64,000 nt of DNA from assembly GCA_021774625.1 (NCBI GenBank), contig JAJFIV010000012.1, positions 1 to 64,000 of the forward strand, in the 5' to 3' direction. Shown here in pieces: positions 20,601-28,112 of this stretch. The DNA is from Alphaproteobacteria bacterium. Lineage in GTDB: Bacteria; Pseudomonadota; Alphaproteobacteria; Sphingomonadales; JAKSBY01. The notes beneath the pieces are model-generated. The model had not been told where the DNA came from. It saw only the letters and a list, made by a program, of their open reading frames with translations, and made no database searches. The position numbers were made by a program, and so were the translations under genes. Position 1 is the first letter of the stretch. Each line of letters opens with the position of its first letter.

Positions 20601-23600
20601 GTGCGGCCGGCTATCTGAGCGATACGGCGACGCTGACGGTTAATGTCGGCGATGTGAATGAGCCGATTTCCCAGCCGGTGGATAATAATGGCGCCGCAAA
20701 TCAGGTTACTGAGGGGGCGGCGAACGGAACTCTGGTCGGAATTACGGCTTCGTCCATCGACACGGATGGGGGAACGGTGACCTATAGTCTGACAGACAAT
20801 GCCGGCGGGCGTTTCGCCATCAATGCCAATACGGGCGTTGTGACGGTGGCGAATAGTGCGCTCATCGACCGGGAGGCCGCGGCAAGCCACACAATAACCG
20901 TTCGCGCCCATGATCCGGCAGACCCCGCCAACCAGGCATTGGCGAAGGACACGCAGTTCACAATCAACGTTGCCAACATTTTCGAAGCGCCGGATGCGAT
21001 CAATGGAGCCATTCAGGAAACCCCCTGGAATGCGGCCAGCCCCAACAAGTTTATTGCGACCTTGGCATCGAACGATGTTACCATGACCACCGGTTCGGTT
21101 TTTGAACTGACATCCGACGGCAATCCCGGAGGGCTCTTCCAGATTGTTAATGGCAACAGGCTGGAATTGGTGAATGGGCTTGATTTCGAGAATAAGCCCG
21201 CCGCATTCGGGGCCGGAAATACGGTCACTGTTAAATACCGGGCCAATACGGCCGGGCTGCTTTCTGCTGTGCGAACCGCAACCATTACATTGCAGAATAT
21301 CGATGAAGCGCCGACCCAGCCGGTCATTGCAGATTTTTCGGTCAATGAAAATGTTACCGGCGTTATCAAGTCCTTGTCCGGTATTTCAACGGATCCGGAA
21401 GGGGATTCCATTGTCTATAACTTCGCCAATTCGGCGGGCGATCCGATTGGCAACAGTTCCGGGGCGTTCTCCATAAGTGGAACCAATCTGCTGTTAAACA
21501 ATGCTGTCAACTATGAAAACCCGACCGTGCTTGGCGGCAATACATTCGCCGATCTCCGGATTGTCGCCATTGACGTGAACGGGGCCGGGACGGCTGATGA
21601 TATTAAATCGCCGGTCAAGATTGTCCGGGTCAATATCAACAATCTCAATGATACAGCGCCGAATACACCGTCCGTTACACAACATGTTTCCTCCAGAAAC
21701 GAAAACTCAAGCTCGGGATCTGGGGTCAAAATCGCGACCCTGACCAACAATGGCGATGCGGACGGGCCGACACCTACGCTTCGCATCAAATCCGGGGCAA
21801 ATCCCGGCAATAATTTTGAGATGCGCAACGGCAACGAATTATGGCTTAAGGCAAGTGTAACCTATGATTATGAGGCGCTCGCCAATGCCGTCCAGACCAT
21901 TCAGGTGGAAGCATGGGACGGCATTCAAGCTTCTGCTGCCCAGGCCATAAATTTCACCATCAATAACGTGAATGAGGATTTCACGGTCAAAAGAGATGAC
22001 ACTGGCGCCATTCTGGCACCCGGGTCGATCACGACCGTAACTCTCCGTGAAGATGCAATTCTGAATGCCGATGTCTTCGATCTCGGCGTCAATGACCCGG
22101 ATAGTGCAAGCCATGCCTTCGGCCAGCACACATACACGATAACGGCCGGCAATACCGGCAATAAATTCAAGATTAATTCGGCCGGCCTGATTGAGGTTAA
22201 TGCCGGCGGCTTTGATTATGACGCCGGTCAAAGACAGTATGATTTGACAGTCGAGATCAAGGATAATAATGGTATTGGTTTCGTTCAGACTCGCGATATC
22301 CAGGTCAATATAACGAACCTGGATGAAGCACCCATTATTAATACTCCCCTGCTGACACCTGGATACGAGTATGAAATTATTGGCGGAGAGTGGAATTATA
22401 ACCTCGGCGCCAGTGCAACTGATCCCGAAGGCGTCCCGATTACGTATAGCATAAAAAGCGTATCCGGCGATGTGTATGCAACGGCCAATCTGTGGCAGGT
22501 GCAAATGAGAAATGGATCTCCCTGGCTTCATAATACAATTGTTGATGATACGCATGGTGCCGGCACGACGACGATAATAATTGAGGCAAGTGATGGCTCT
22601 GTCATCCCGGCTCCTACCCTGACGGTACGATTTGACTGGAAGAGCTGGACTAATCCTGATTCTGGCGGTGGTGGGGGGGGCGGAGGTTGCCCGGTTGGAG
22701 ATTTCTGCGTCCCAATCGTATTGGATATTGACGGCGACGGCGTAGAGTTGATCAGCATTGATGATTCCAGTGTCATGTTTGATATTGATGGTGACGGGGT
22801 TCTGGAACGCACCGGCTGGGTCGGCAAGGATGATGCGCTGCTGGTTCTGGACCGCAATCGAAATGGCTCTATTGATGACATTTCGGAAATTTCCTTTGTC
22901 AATGATCTGCCCGGCGCGCAAACGGACCTGGAAGGCCTTCGCGCTTTTGATACCAATGCCAACGGCCTGATTGATGCCGGGGACGAAGGTTTTGCCGAAT
23001 TCCAGATCTGGCAAGATAAAAACAGTGACGGCATCAGCACCGCGAAGGAACTGTTGACCCTGGAAGAGGCCGGGATCGAATTTATCAGCCTCGATTCAAA
23101 ACCGACCGGTGAGACATTTGACGGGGCGACGGATAATGTGATCGTCGGCATTTCCGCGTTCCAGCGGACCGATGGTACGACCGGCGATGTGGGTGATGTG
23201 GGCTTTCTCTTTGAAGATGACGAAACCGGCGAGCGGAAATTCTCGGCAGGGAAAACCAAGAAAGAGGTCGAGAAGGAAAAAGAGAAAAAAGCAAAGGAGA
23301 AGGAAGAGAAGAGTGCCGCTTCCGCAACTTTCGCCAACCCGGTGGTGGTGGATTTGGATGCGGATGGTGTCGAAACCGTCAATGTCGATCAATCAACCAT
23401 TGCCTTTGATATGAATGGGGACGGCGTTCTGGACCGTACCGGCTGGGTCGGTCCCGATGACGCCCTGTTGGTTCTTGACCGCAACGGCGATGGCGCCATT
23501 GCCGGTATTTCCGAGATTTCCTTCACGGGTGATTTGCCGGGCGCCAGGACCGATCTCGAAGGTCTTGCCGCATTTGACAGCAACGGCGACGGTGTGTTCG

Positions 23601-24715
23601 ATGCCAATGATACCCGGTTCGCTGAATTTCAGTTGTGGCAGGATGCCAACCAGAACGGTATTTCCGAGGTGGGCGAGTTGCGCACATTGACTGAGGCGGG
23701 TATTGCCGCGATCAATTTGGCTCTTGAACCCACTGGTGAAACCACTGTGGGGTCATTCGAAAACGTTATCCTGAATACGGCGGAATTTACCCGAACTGAT
23801 GGAACCACCGGGCTTGTCGGTGATGCTGCGTTCCGCTTTATTGCAGGGAGCGAAGAAACAGAGGCCGGGGAGCCGCAAACGGATGAGGGTGAAACACCGG
23901 GTGATACAGAAAATACACCTAACCAGGAAGAGCCCGATAATGATACCGATACTTCAGCAGGTGAAGGTGTCACACAGGATCCGCCGGATCTGTGGCTTGA
24001 GGTCATTGAGGATGTACTGATCAACATCACGCGTTTTCCGGAAGCCCATGGGCTGGATCTGGTGCATAATCAGTTTATTAATCCGGAAGGGTCCATCTCG
24101 GATGCATTCACGAATCTCAACATTACGTTACCGGTCCTTCAGGCCGCCGGGCAAGACATCCCGGCCACTTCAGGGGAGCAGGGCGATATTATTGCCCCGG
24201 CATTGCACTTTGAGTTTGACGGCCCCCTTCCCGGTATTGACTATGAACGCGGAGAGTTCGTCGCGGATCCGGACTTCCTGAACCGGGTCGCAAGCGCTCG
24301 TCCGGTAGCGGTGGTTGAAAGCGATGCCCTGCGGTCGGGCAGCAGCGCTGAAACCAAAAGAACAGGCTTGTTCAGCGTTGAACTGCTGGAGTCGTCCCAC
24401 GCATCCTTTAGCGATATCCTAACCCGGCTGAATGGCGATTTTGAGACCACCCGGGCAAATTCCTTTCCGACGGTTGAACAGCTTCTGGGCAGGCCGGACT
24501 TTGGTCTGGTGGCGGGAATAACAGCCTCGGCTCAGGTTGATTTCGAGGAGGATGGCTTCACATCGAGCCCGGCAAGCGCTGCGGATGCGACCAGCCTGCA
24601 AAGGCTGGTGCAGGCCATGGCCGCCTTCGGCCCCGAAGCGGCGGGCGAGCTGGACCGGAAGCAATTCGATTCCCGGTCCGAAACGCCTTTCATTGCAACG
24701 CCATTGGATTTTTGA
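11498..24715 (+). CDS. Giant RTX protein, C-terminal part: RTX arrays, cadherin-like and EF-hand-like modules
   Basis: The true sequence begins near 11605; the residues before that are out of frame with the family. Blocks of calcium-binding GGxGxDxL nonapeptides run from about 12080 to 19230, with a second LamG-like domain near 14560-15060, a dystroglycan-type cadherin-like domain near 17050-17370 and an RTX-associated domain near 19230-19560. Cadherin-like repeats follow to about 22330 with a poly-glycine linker (eight G bases at 22673-22680, a possible slippage site). Two EF-hand-like modules (DIDGDGV; DMNGDGV) are joined by a KEKE-type charged linker near 23260-23320. The C terminus holds the presumed uncleaved secretion signal. 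Without the upstream frame there is no good start codon or ribosome site. Confidence 0.85.
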   Translation: MSPAIFCMAAKATTLIFSARAMARNSRGSSVTRRWPYIFRAGDGADLFTDKGYDIQYVAGPGNTPVPTVTEIAEEFTGGLLDSRRRIAELDGGLIKKNWQGGGSFVKGGVALGGADTLVLGPGIGIGDIRLMRATNADGSEGMDLILEVLDAAGAPSGDRLTMQDWFDPFNRIEKLEFADGQVLDIGNFTSFTVGTDGNDVLIGTNGNDFIHGGRGNDEIRLLMGHDVGIGGLGDDVVSGDPGDDIVIGSDGEDVVSGGEGNDTVTGNRGQDVVSGDQGDDLLAGGEGDDVIIAGEGNDVIRFSRGEGHDTVYDALDAAGWEAVWIAGEGLQPGYSFIGDTIEYNGEVIYDGQRWLGNMRTGDVAGVQTIYRHTTDAAGDSGTDSIELGIGIDLNHLHAEWRGDDLVLGIASSGDQDVNFGDLGDTLTLKGFANGITIENLVFFNTGTLNLQEFTGFSGGVDGLGDNVSATDGDDVIVGTAGKDWLTGNAGNDDISGDAGDDILLGHGGDDVMTAGAGSDVLLGGGGNDLLEGGADADILIGGAGFDTVSYADSPDGVEAHLDDGPNRGGDAEGDQLFEIEGLVGSASDDILYGNGFDNDLEGGQGDDTLYGNGGDDLYVFNLGDGQDVIYDDLRDYSFSQDVVFDASGNLTGGHTSKVTFDLVEGIGPAPLYVNEVRILNGSGGTVFSDTIVDGGPMGEPVHASTLAGLEGGWAAGYEPTGNGFEIAKTVEGYTGIVGNAGDDTILFGPGIGLSDLDVSLSGADLVIVVAGGPDQLTIKDFAADDHKIETLILNDGTSVDLSGYRSDGIGTAAADLLVGGSGADNLSGGAENDALSGLAGNDILNGGAGDDFIAGGAGSDTIDGGDGIDTALYQASGAGVQIDLSSGIAATGGDAAGDVLTNIENAIGSDFGDTITGSAANNQLRGNAGDDTLSGAAGDDVLLGDAGDDILSGGAGEDALDGGAGNDLLTGDGGDDFLVGGDGNDILKGGFGADNLIGGAGDDTLYSLDETGLGDDSFATGQFGLSMPGTSTASGVVVANATGIPTDDFTLELEITPTDVSGFRSPFSYSVGTGNANSNEIALLNLGDLRVWIGGQEFDTNVALSNNQYHRLTVSFDSSEGRITVYDNGVEVYSGTKSALVGYQIRQGGALVLGQEQDSIGGGYDASQAFKGDYHRARVWNRVLGAEELGVNPSSGKTIDFDFVESVNPGDTTVTDSIGGNTGTLLSATGLSTGTAFFAELFPGKASVSLLSGGAGNDTIRGSTGLDQIEGGLGDDIITGSSGNDKYLFSATSGHDTLNASGGLDEIIFDQSVSFDQLVFARVLDDLKITITGGDASITIKDWYLGDANKVRRIVTQTHSLSRFDIDVASGILPTQVTTLPDDAAINAALADQWQDNDLYEDHAIVVGTSSAETLDALPLAGGQTLYGFEGNDTLNGSAFNDELFGGAGNDALNGGAGDDTLHGEGGADTYDGGAGDDIFVGYGGSGFPIFKGGDGHDTIVASKDNLTLRIAQFSDIEAISGNGYDNFDINLFTGIDLTNVQVDGVASFVITGSYTFVGTAGDDLVLSGSGTQTVDGGAGDDLFVTGTGDSFDGGDGNDTLDIKSNSSASSTVDFSTGLVTWAGGDTASFSNVENIVANWQTQTIFGDDANNVFDAGSDDDELHGAGGNDTLLGGSGDDALFGDDGDDTLTGGGGHDTYDGGLGFDTVDFTYSASLWTIDLGLGNAVSGSFNEAITGIEKVVGGTSADLITGDASANTLDGHLGNDSIFGGDGDDTLIGSEGNDILDGELGDDTALYTGNFTDYAIDTLSQPGKTIITDLNATDGDDGQDTVSNVRYLQFADHTVDLGVDPNNAPYVQNPIEDKQLAVGDVFSFQFPLEAFNDFDLAFGDSLTYVATLEDGSPLPAWLSFNPASRTFSGAPGSNDVAALSVKVTATDNPPGGGPAQSISDIFTVTVDGGLDITGTTGDDTLTGGQYDDVISGDAGDDILIGLKGPDELRGDGGIDTADYSASDSGIIVDLSDALVEIGGHAQGDTLTSIENIIGSQFNDQITGGVGDNRLEGNAGNDVISGHDFHDTLIGGSGDDTLTGGAGDDILIGGAGADQFDGGTGADTVSYADSVTGVSIFMSGISEKGDAQGDVFIPGTIENVIGSSHDDVIIGDGFASDLRGGMGNDTLIGGDGNQILFGEAGDDVLQGGAGLDTLDGGAGADTASYDGTGSFVKVDLAAPLSNLGEAASDTLLSIENVIGTAFGDQLFGDLNNNALFGGGGADELRGRAGDDFLRGDGGNDTLYGDAGSDSLDGSAGDDSLYGGLDNDHLEGGDGLDRLEGEAGNDTLRGGGGNDTLLGGAGDDQIFGDAGDDTVIADDGNDTISGGAGIDIVDYSASTAAINVDLSTGVASGGFADGDRLSGIENLIGTDFGDNLRGNAADNSLDSGSGDDTLFGGAGADHLVGGLGNDTADYLGATTGVTVALGDIGGIGNVADGKGEGTAGDAAGDILEGIENLSGSNFGDILHGDNGRNIIFGQDGNDMIYGHGGSDFLFGGAGDDHIEAGSEGDRLYGGAGNDHLVGGAGDDVYYFGNDTGQDTVDNYHLDESNDVIYFDDAVTHEDIWLQKGGGGGNDLIISVLGTDTTVTIQDWFLNNTVTDFASDEPFIVDMILAGSRVSDYNVSVPALLEQMQAYEAANGGNKPTSFGDLSPTEQTAINDAWDVNPIPTIELLDPVTAISENDGGTLLAGEFITLTFQVTDNEPLTGLNITAVGDGVLFSAAIADIQAPSSEFVDIIFAANSFKAGVETITVTVEDLTGQSSSVQFNLAVNAVANGTIISGAGAGNETEAIALNLNVAPIDSDGSEVTEQVVIETIPVGAVLSDGVNSFTATAPTTSVDVSAWTIGAITLTPPAGSGADIALTVKAKSREIVGGAISGFSSQIVTVVVNGRPDILPQSFNVNEDATSGTAVGTLVSTDPDSAEAGNGTNADRRYHFAGGTENAGFSVSADNKFKINLVTGQVLVNGTLDFETAPQHQYTLEVRDKAGAAGYLSDTATLTVNVGDVNEPISQPVDNNGAANQVTEGAANGTLVGITASSIDTDGGTVTYSLTDNAGGRFAINANTGVVTVANSALIDREAAASHTITVRAHDPADPANQALAKDTQFTINVANIFEAPDAINGAIQETPWNAASPNKFIATLASNDVTMTTGSVFELTSDGNPGGLFQIVNGNRLELVNGLDFENKPAAFGAGNTVTVKYRANTAGLLSAVRTATITLQNIDEAPTQPVIADFSVNENVTGVIKSLSGISTDPEGDSIVYNFANSAGDPIGNSSGAFSISGTNLLLNNAVNYENPTVLGGNTFADLRIVAIDVNGAGTADDIKSPVKIVRVNINNLNDTAPNTPSVTQHVSSRNENSSSGSGVKIATLTNNGDADGPTPTLRIKSGANPGNNFEMRNGNELWLKASVTYDYEALANAVQTIQVEAWDGIQASAAQAINFTINNVNEDFTVKRDDTGAILAPGSITTVTLREDAILNADVFDLGVNDPDSASHAFGQHTYTITAGNTGNKFKINSAGLIEVNAGGFDYDAGQRQYDLTVEIKDNNGIGFVQTRDIQVNITNLDEAPIINTPLLTPGYEYEIIGGEWNYNLGASATDPEGVPITYSIKSVSGDVYATANLWQVQMRNGSPWLHNTIVDDTHGAGTTTIIIEASDGSVIPAPTLTVRFDWKSWTNPDSGGGGGGGGCPVGDFCVPIVLDIDGDGVELISIDDSSVMFDIDGDGVLERTGWVGKDDALLVLDRNRNGSIDDISEISFVNDLPGAQTDLEGLRAFDTNANGLIDAGDEGFAEFQIWQDKNSDGISTAKELLTLEEAGIEFISLDSKPTGETFDGATDNVIVGISAFQRTDGTTGDVGDVGFLFEDDETGERKFSAGKTKKEVEKEKEKKAKEKEEKSAASATFANPVVVDLDADGVETVNVDQSTIAFDMNGDGVLDRTGWVGPDDALLVLDRNGDGAIAGISEISFTGDLPGARTDLEGLAAFDSNGDGVFDANDTRFAEFQLWQDANQNGISEVGELRTLTEAGIAAINLALEPTGETTVGSFENVILNTAEFTRTDGTTGLVGDAAFRFIAGSEETEAGEPQTDEGETPGDTENTPNQEEPDNDTDTSAGEGVTQDPPDLWLEVIEDVLINITRFPEAHGLDLVHNQFINPEGSISDAFTNLNITLPVLQAAGQDIPATSGEQGDIIAPALHFEFDGPLPGIDYERGEFVADPDFLNRVASARPVAVVESDALRSGSSAETKRTGLFSVELLESSHASFSDILTRLNGDFETTRANSFPTVEQLLGRPDFGLVAGITASAQVDFEEDGFTSSPASAADATSLQRLVQAMAAFGPEAAGELDRKQFDSRSETPFIATPLDF
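11540..11634 (+). repeat. 31-bp direct repeat (64-nt period) that shifts the RTX frame
   Basis: Copies at 11540-11570 and 11604-11634 are identical (starting CTTATATTTTCCGCGCG). The period of 64 is one more than a multiple of three, so the second copy continues in another frame. Joining the first copy directly to what follows the second gives GNDTYIFRAGDGADLFTDKG, a normal RTX-type continuation. It may be a mutation, a reversible slipped-strand switch, or an assembly error. Confidence 0.85.
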
Positions 24716-24832
24716 GCCGGGTTTAAACAATGCCGCGCCGAAGCAGTAAGAATAATTGAGGCAAGCCGCTATGGCTGATCATCACCGTTGCGTCATAATG
24801 CTCCATTTAAGCTTCCCGCGTTGTGAACTCCA

Positions 24833-26641
24833 CTATTTAATCAGAGCAAATACGGGATGCATCTGGAAGTAATTGCGCACCTTTGAACTAAACTGTCTTT
24901 GTATCCTGATCTGGTGAAGTTGGACGTGTGAACGATATAATGCATACTTCCTGAGCGAAGCGCTGTAGGCAGTCGCCATTTCCTGTCTTTGGAAAAATGA
25001 TATCAGACAGGGTTTCCGTAGGCAGCGCGCCCCCGCAACCAACTCAAACCATACATCCGATTTTTCCCAGTTTTCTGCGGCTTTCGGGCCATTGACAAAA
25101 GTGAGCAATCCGGCGAGGTCGCCGGTAATCTGTGTTTTTAGGGTTTTGCCGTGGGGAATGATCTCAATGTAATCGATCAGCGTACGAAGGACGGTCATGG
25201 CCTCCTGACGGGTTTCTTCCGACTGTAATGTCTCGTATAGCCGCTCCAGCTTCTGCTGATAGAGTTTCGCCATGCCGGGATGGATGAGGGGCGGTGGTTC
25301 CGACGCGCTCGCGAGGGACGCTTCAAGAGCCTTCTGACGAGATTCAAGACGCTGTATCTCTCTGACGATGATATCGGCCTGTCCGCCGCCCTTGAGGGTG
25401 TCGAGAAGCTTTGTGAGGTCCTTTTCGATCTTGACGAGTTCCGATCTCTTCGCATCGGCTTCCGCGCTTAAGGCAATGCGCTGCCGATTGGCTTCTTCCG
25501 TGAAGGCCTTGCAGAAGGCCTCGAAGCTTTCGGGCCGGATCAGGTGGAACCGGAGACCTGCAAGAATTGTCCGTTCCAGTTTCTCCCGTTGGATATAACG
25601 CTTGTTGTCACACGTCCCTTTGTTGTGCCTCGTGGAGCAACCGAAGTAATCCTTGTTCATGGTCGTATAACTGCCCTTGCAGACACCACAGCGAAGCAGG
25701 CCGGAAAGAAGATGACGAGGCCGTCTCCTGTCCCGGAAATGATTTTCCGTCTGCGTCTTCCTGTTCTGCTTGGTCTTCTTCTGCCGGGCCTTGACCCGGT
25801 TCCAAAGCCTTTGATGGACGATACGGAGTTTGGGAACTTCGCGGACGATCCATTCGCTTTCCGGATTCAATCGCGAGATACGCCTCCCGGTATCCGGGTC
25901 CTTCACATAACGGAGCCGGTTCCAGACCAGCTTGCCGATATAAAGCTCGTTATTCAGAATACCGGTGCCACGTTTTGCATTGCCATTAAGACTGCTCTGG
26001 CCCCAGCCCCTGCCGGTGGGACTTTGGATGCCTTCCTTGTTGAGGGCGGCGGCGATGGCCAATGGTGACTTGCCGCCTGCATAGTCCCGGAAGATGCGGT
26101 TGACAATCTTCGCTTCCTGTTTGTTGATCCGGCGGTCACCGCGTACAAGTTCGCCCTTGGCATTGAATTTCTTTACGACGCGATAGCCATAGGAGTTGCC
26201 GCCACCGGACTTGCCTTTCTCGATCCGGCCCCTCAATCCCCTCCGCGTCTTGTCCGCGAGGTCCTTGAGGAAGAGGGCATTCATGGTGCCTTTCAGGCCC
26301 ACATGGAGATTGTTGATCTCGCCTTCCGACAGGGTGACGATCTTCACATCGGCAAAACTCATGCGCTTGTAGATGCCTGCAATGTCCTCCTGATCGCGGG
26401 AGAGACGATCCATGGCCTCGGCGACAATCACATCGAACTTTTGTGCGATGCCGTCCTCAATGAGACTTTGAATGCCGGGACGGATCAGGCTCGCGCCGGA
26501 GATCGCATGGTCGGTATAGCACCGGATGATCTGCCAGCCTTCCCGCTCCGCATGCTCCCGGCACAGCCTGATCTGGTCTTCGATGGAAGCATCCCGCTGA
26601 TTGTCGGAACTGTAGCGGGCATAGATGGCGACCCGTTTCAT
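24833..26641 (-). CDS. Large serine recombinase (integrase of the element)
   Basis: The N-terminal resolvase domain has the catalytic serine motif YARYSSDNQ and the arginine region AMDRLSRDQEDI. A recombinase domain (GGNSYGYRVVKKF; GILNNELYIGKLVWNR) follows, then a zinc ribbon (LLRCGVCKGSY; FGCSTRHNKGTC) and a coiled-coil C-terminal region. About the last 70 residues, from LVAGARC onward, are encoded by the att core and the DNA beyond it. The native C terminus is therefore replaced by host sequence, as expected where an integrase gene reads through its own attachment site. A 61-aa gene lies just upstream. Confidence 0.92.
   Translation of the reverse strand: MKRVAIYARYSSDNQRDASIEDQIRLCREHAEREGWQIIRCYTDHAISGASLIRPGIQSLIEDGIAQKFDVIVAEAMDRLSRDQEDIAGIYKRMSFADVKIVTLSEGEINNLHVGLKGTMNALFLKDLADKTRRGLRGRIEKGKSGGGNSYGYRVVKKFNAKGELVRGDRRINKQEAKIVNRIFRDYAGGKSPLAIAAALNKEGIQSPTGRGWGQSSLNGNAKRGTGILNNELYIGKLVWNRLRYVKDPDTGRRISRLNPESEWIVREVPKLRIVHQRLWNRVKARQKKTKQNRKTQTENHFRDRRRPRHLLSGLLRCGVCKGSYTTMNKDYFGCSTRHNKGTCDNKRYIQREKLERTILAGLRFHLIRPESFEAFCKAFTEEANRQRIALSAEADAKRSELVKIEKDLTKLLDTLKGGGQADIIVREIQRLESRQKALEASLASASEPPPLIHPGMAKLYQQKLERLYETLQSEETRQEAMTVLRTLIDYIEIIPHGKTLKTQITGDLAGLLTFVNGPKAAENWEKSDVWFELVAGARCLRKPCLISFFQRQEMATAYSASLRKYALYRSHVQLHQIRIQRQFSSKVRNYFQMHPVFALIK
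25010..25043. repeat. 34-bp direct repeat, right copy; att end of the recombinase element
   Basis: Matches 285-318 with one mismatch and contains the 14-bp core CCCCCGCAACCAAC (25030-25043) shared with 36780-36793. It lies inside the recombinase reading frame near its C terminus, the usual place for the attachment site of such elements. Confidence 0.75.
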
Positions 26642-26653
26642 GAACCCGTCCCC

Positions 26654-26839
26654 CTAATCATCGCCTTCATTGTCGTTTGCCGCTTCCGCAAAGCATTCCT
26701 GAGCCGCTGCCCTTCCGAGCAGACCGGCGATGGTAAGAATGCGCGGATCAATCTTTTCTTCGCTGTCCGGTGCCGCGCCATTATCATTGGCTGCGTTTGT
26801 TTGGTTACGTTCTGCATTGGTCTGTTTCTCTAAATCCAT
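26654..26839 (-). CDS. Small acidic protein upstream of the recombinase
   Basis: A 61-aa protein of unknown function with an asparagine-rich, acidic composition (two ANDN motifs). A ribosome site AGGACAGGAG precedes its ATG, and the recombinase starts 12 bases after its stop, so the two are likely co-transcribed. Small proteins of this sort often precede serine recombinases in alphaproteobacteria. A regulatory role is possible but nothing in the sequence shows it. Confidence 0.6.
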   Translation of the reverse strand: MDLEKQTNAERNQTNAANDNGAAPDSEEKIDPRILTIAGLLGRAAAQECFAEAANDNEGDD

Positions 26840-27006
26840 CTCCTGTCCTTTGCCGTTTGACCGGCGGGATAGGGATCAGGAAAAGATGGTTTTTACATTT
26901 CGTCAAGTTATTTTCTCAATTGGTTCAATATGTTACTATCAATCAAATCCAATCCCACGACAACATGGTAAAACAGCGGCATTCCCGACCAACCGGAGTC
27001 AAGGAA

Positions 27007-27074
27007 AGCGGGGCCGCACATATTTTTGTGAAGGGGTCGCTTTCAAATCCCCCGGTCACAATTCCGGCCCCGCT
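27007..27074. repeat. Long-range inverted repeat
   Basis: Arms AGCGGGGCCG (27007-27016) and CGGCCCCGCT (27065-27074) are exact complements separated by 48 bases; flanking AAGGA and TCCTT extend the pairing with a small mismatch. It lies just past the stop of the 27118-27735 gene and could form a stem in either transcript. Confidence 0.4.
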
Positions 27075-27117
27075 CCTTGCCCTGACCGATGGTCAGGTTA
27101 TCGAGTCGCTGTCCCTG

Positions 27118-27735
27118 TCAGTATTGCGGATAATTGCCGTAATAGAGCTGATAGAGCCGCTCCGCTTCGCGGCGCATGCTGGTGGCGAGAAACCAGAGAC
27201 CGGAGGCGTTGGGCGGATCATCCTTCATCGCGCCACGGGCGAGATCGCAGAACAGCACCGCCGAGCGCATGGTGCGCTGGACCGGCTCCTCCATTGTCAG
27301 CAGCGCATCACTGTCGGGCAGGCCCTCCGGGTTTTTCAGCCGCCGTCTGACGCCCTTATAAATCTGCACTTCGAAATCATTGTGATAGACCCGCTTCTTT
27401 TTCTTCTTCGCCTTCGGCTCGGCTATTTCGGTTTCAGTATTCTCGGTGTCAGCGTCTTCCGGTCCTGTGCCGAGCAGAACCAAGTGGGAAACACCCAGCG
27501 TCGCAGCGACGCGGAGAATGCCGGAGAGAGGAATCTCCATCCGGCCCTCCTCCCAATAGTTCAGCCTCTCGGCGCTCATGCCGGTACGCCGCGCCAGGAC
27601 CTTCAATGCCATGTCCTGTGATTTGCGGATGCGTTCGATATTGCCGCCGATGGTCCTTCGCAATGTGCGGTACTGTTTGCGAAACTCCCGGCCTGCCTTT
27701 GAATTTCTGGGGGAGCCTTCCGGGAGGTCGATCAT
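27118..27735 (-). CDS. XRE-type DNA-binding regulator with C-terminal extension
   Basis: Residues about 30-90 form a helix-turn-helix of the Cro/C1 type (LKVLARRTGMSAERLNYWEE), followed by an acidic linker, a lysine-rich stretch (AKKKKKR) and a helical C-terminal half with no recognised family. The coding start overlaps the stop of the gene upstream by four bases, so the two form an operon. Likely controls maintenance or cargo of the element; targets cannot be deduced. Confidence 0.75.
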   Translation of the reverse strand: MIDLPEGSPRNSKAGREFRKQYRTLRRTIGGNIERIRKSQDMALKVLARRTGMSAERLNYWEEGRMEIPLSGILRVAATLGVSHLVLLGTGPEDADTENTETEIAEPKAKKKKKRVYHNDFEVQIYKGVRRRLKNPEGLPDSDALLTMEEPVQRTMRSAVLFCDLARGAMKDDPPNASGLWFLATSMRREAERLYQLYYGNYPQY

Positions 27736-28112
27736 CTCTTCTCTCCCATCAGGTGCTGAAGGTCCTCAAGGATCGAAAAGCAGAACTGGGATTCCAGACA
27801 TCCGTCATCCTCTTCCCAGTTCTCGATGATGGTAAGCCAGTTCAGTTTGCAGTAAACGCCCTTAAGGCTCTTTGCAGGGGTTGTCGCCAGATCGTCCTGC
27901 ACCTTCCACAGGGTGACCATGCGTTCGGGAAACTGCTCCGGGTCACAGTCTTCGACTCCGGCCCGCGCCTTCAGGGTCCGGAGATAGGCATTACAGGCGG
28001 GGTCCGTATCCGCCGCAAGCTGCTTGGGGGATAAAATAGTTCCGGCCAGCGCCGTAGCGCCAACTCCGAGTAACAAGTTACGACGATTTGTGTTAATGGA
28101 TGGATCAGCCAT
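27732..28112 (-). CDS. Small exported protein with twin-arginine-like signal
   Basis: The N terminus NRRNLLLGVGATALAG resembles a Tat signal peptide. The mature part is about 95 residues with five cysteines and no recognisable family. It overlaps the downstream XRE gene by ATGA-type coupling. Function unknown; a secreted protein translated together with a DNA-binding regulator is an unusual pairing. Confidence 0.6.
   Translation of the reverse strand: MADPSINTNRRNLLLGVGATALAGTILSPKQLAADTDPACNAYLRTLKARAGVEDCDPEQFPERMVTLWKVQDDLATTPAKSLKGVYCKLNWLTIIENWEEDDGCLESQFCFSILEDLQHLMGEKR

Noticed and set aside
22528..23382. Long minus-strand open frame (284 codons) opposite the RTX C terminus
   Set aside because: It is serine/proline-rich antisense of a repeated coding region, has no ribosome site and no family motif. 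Other long antisense frames along the RTX gene are rejected for the same reason.
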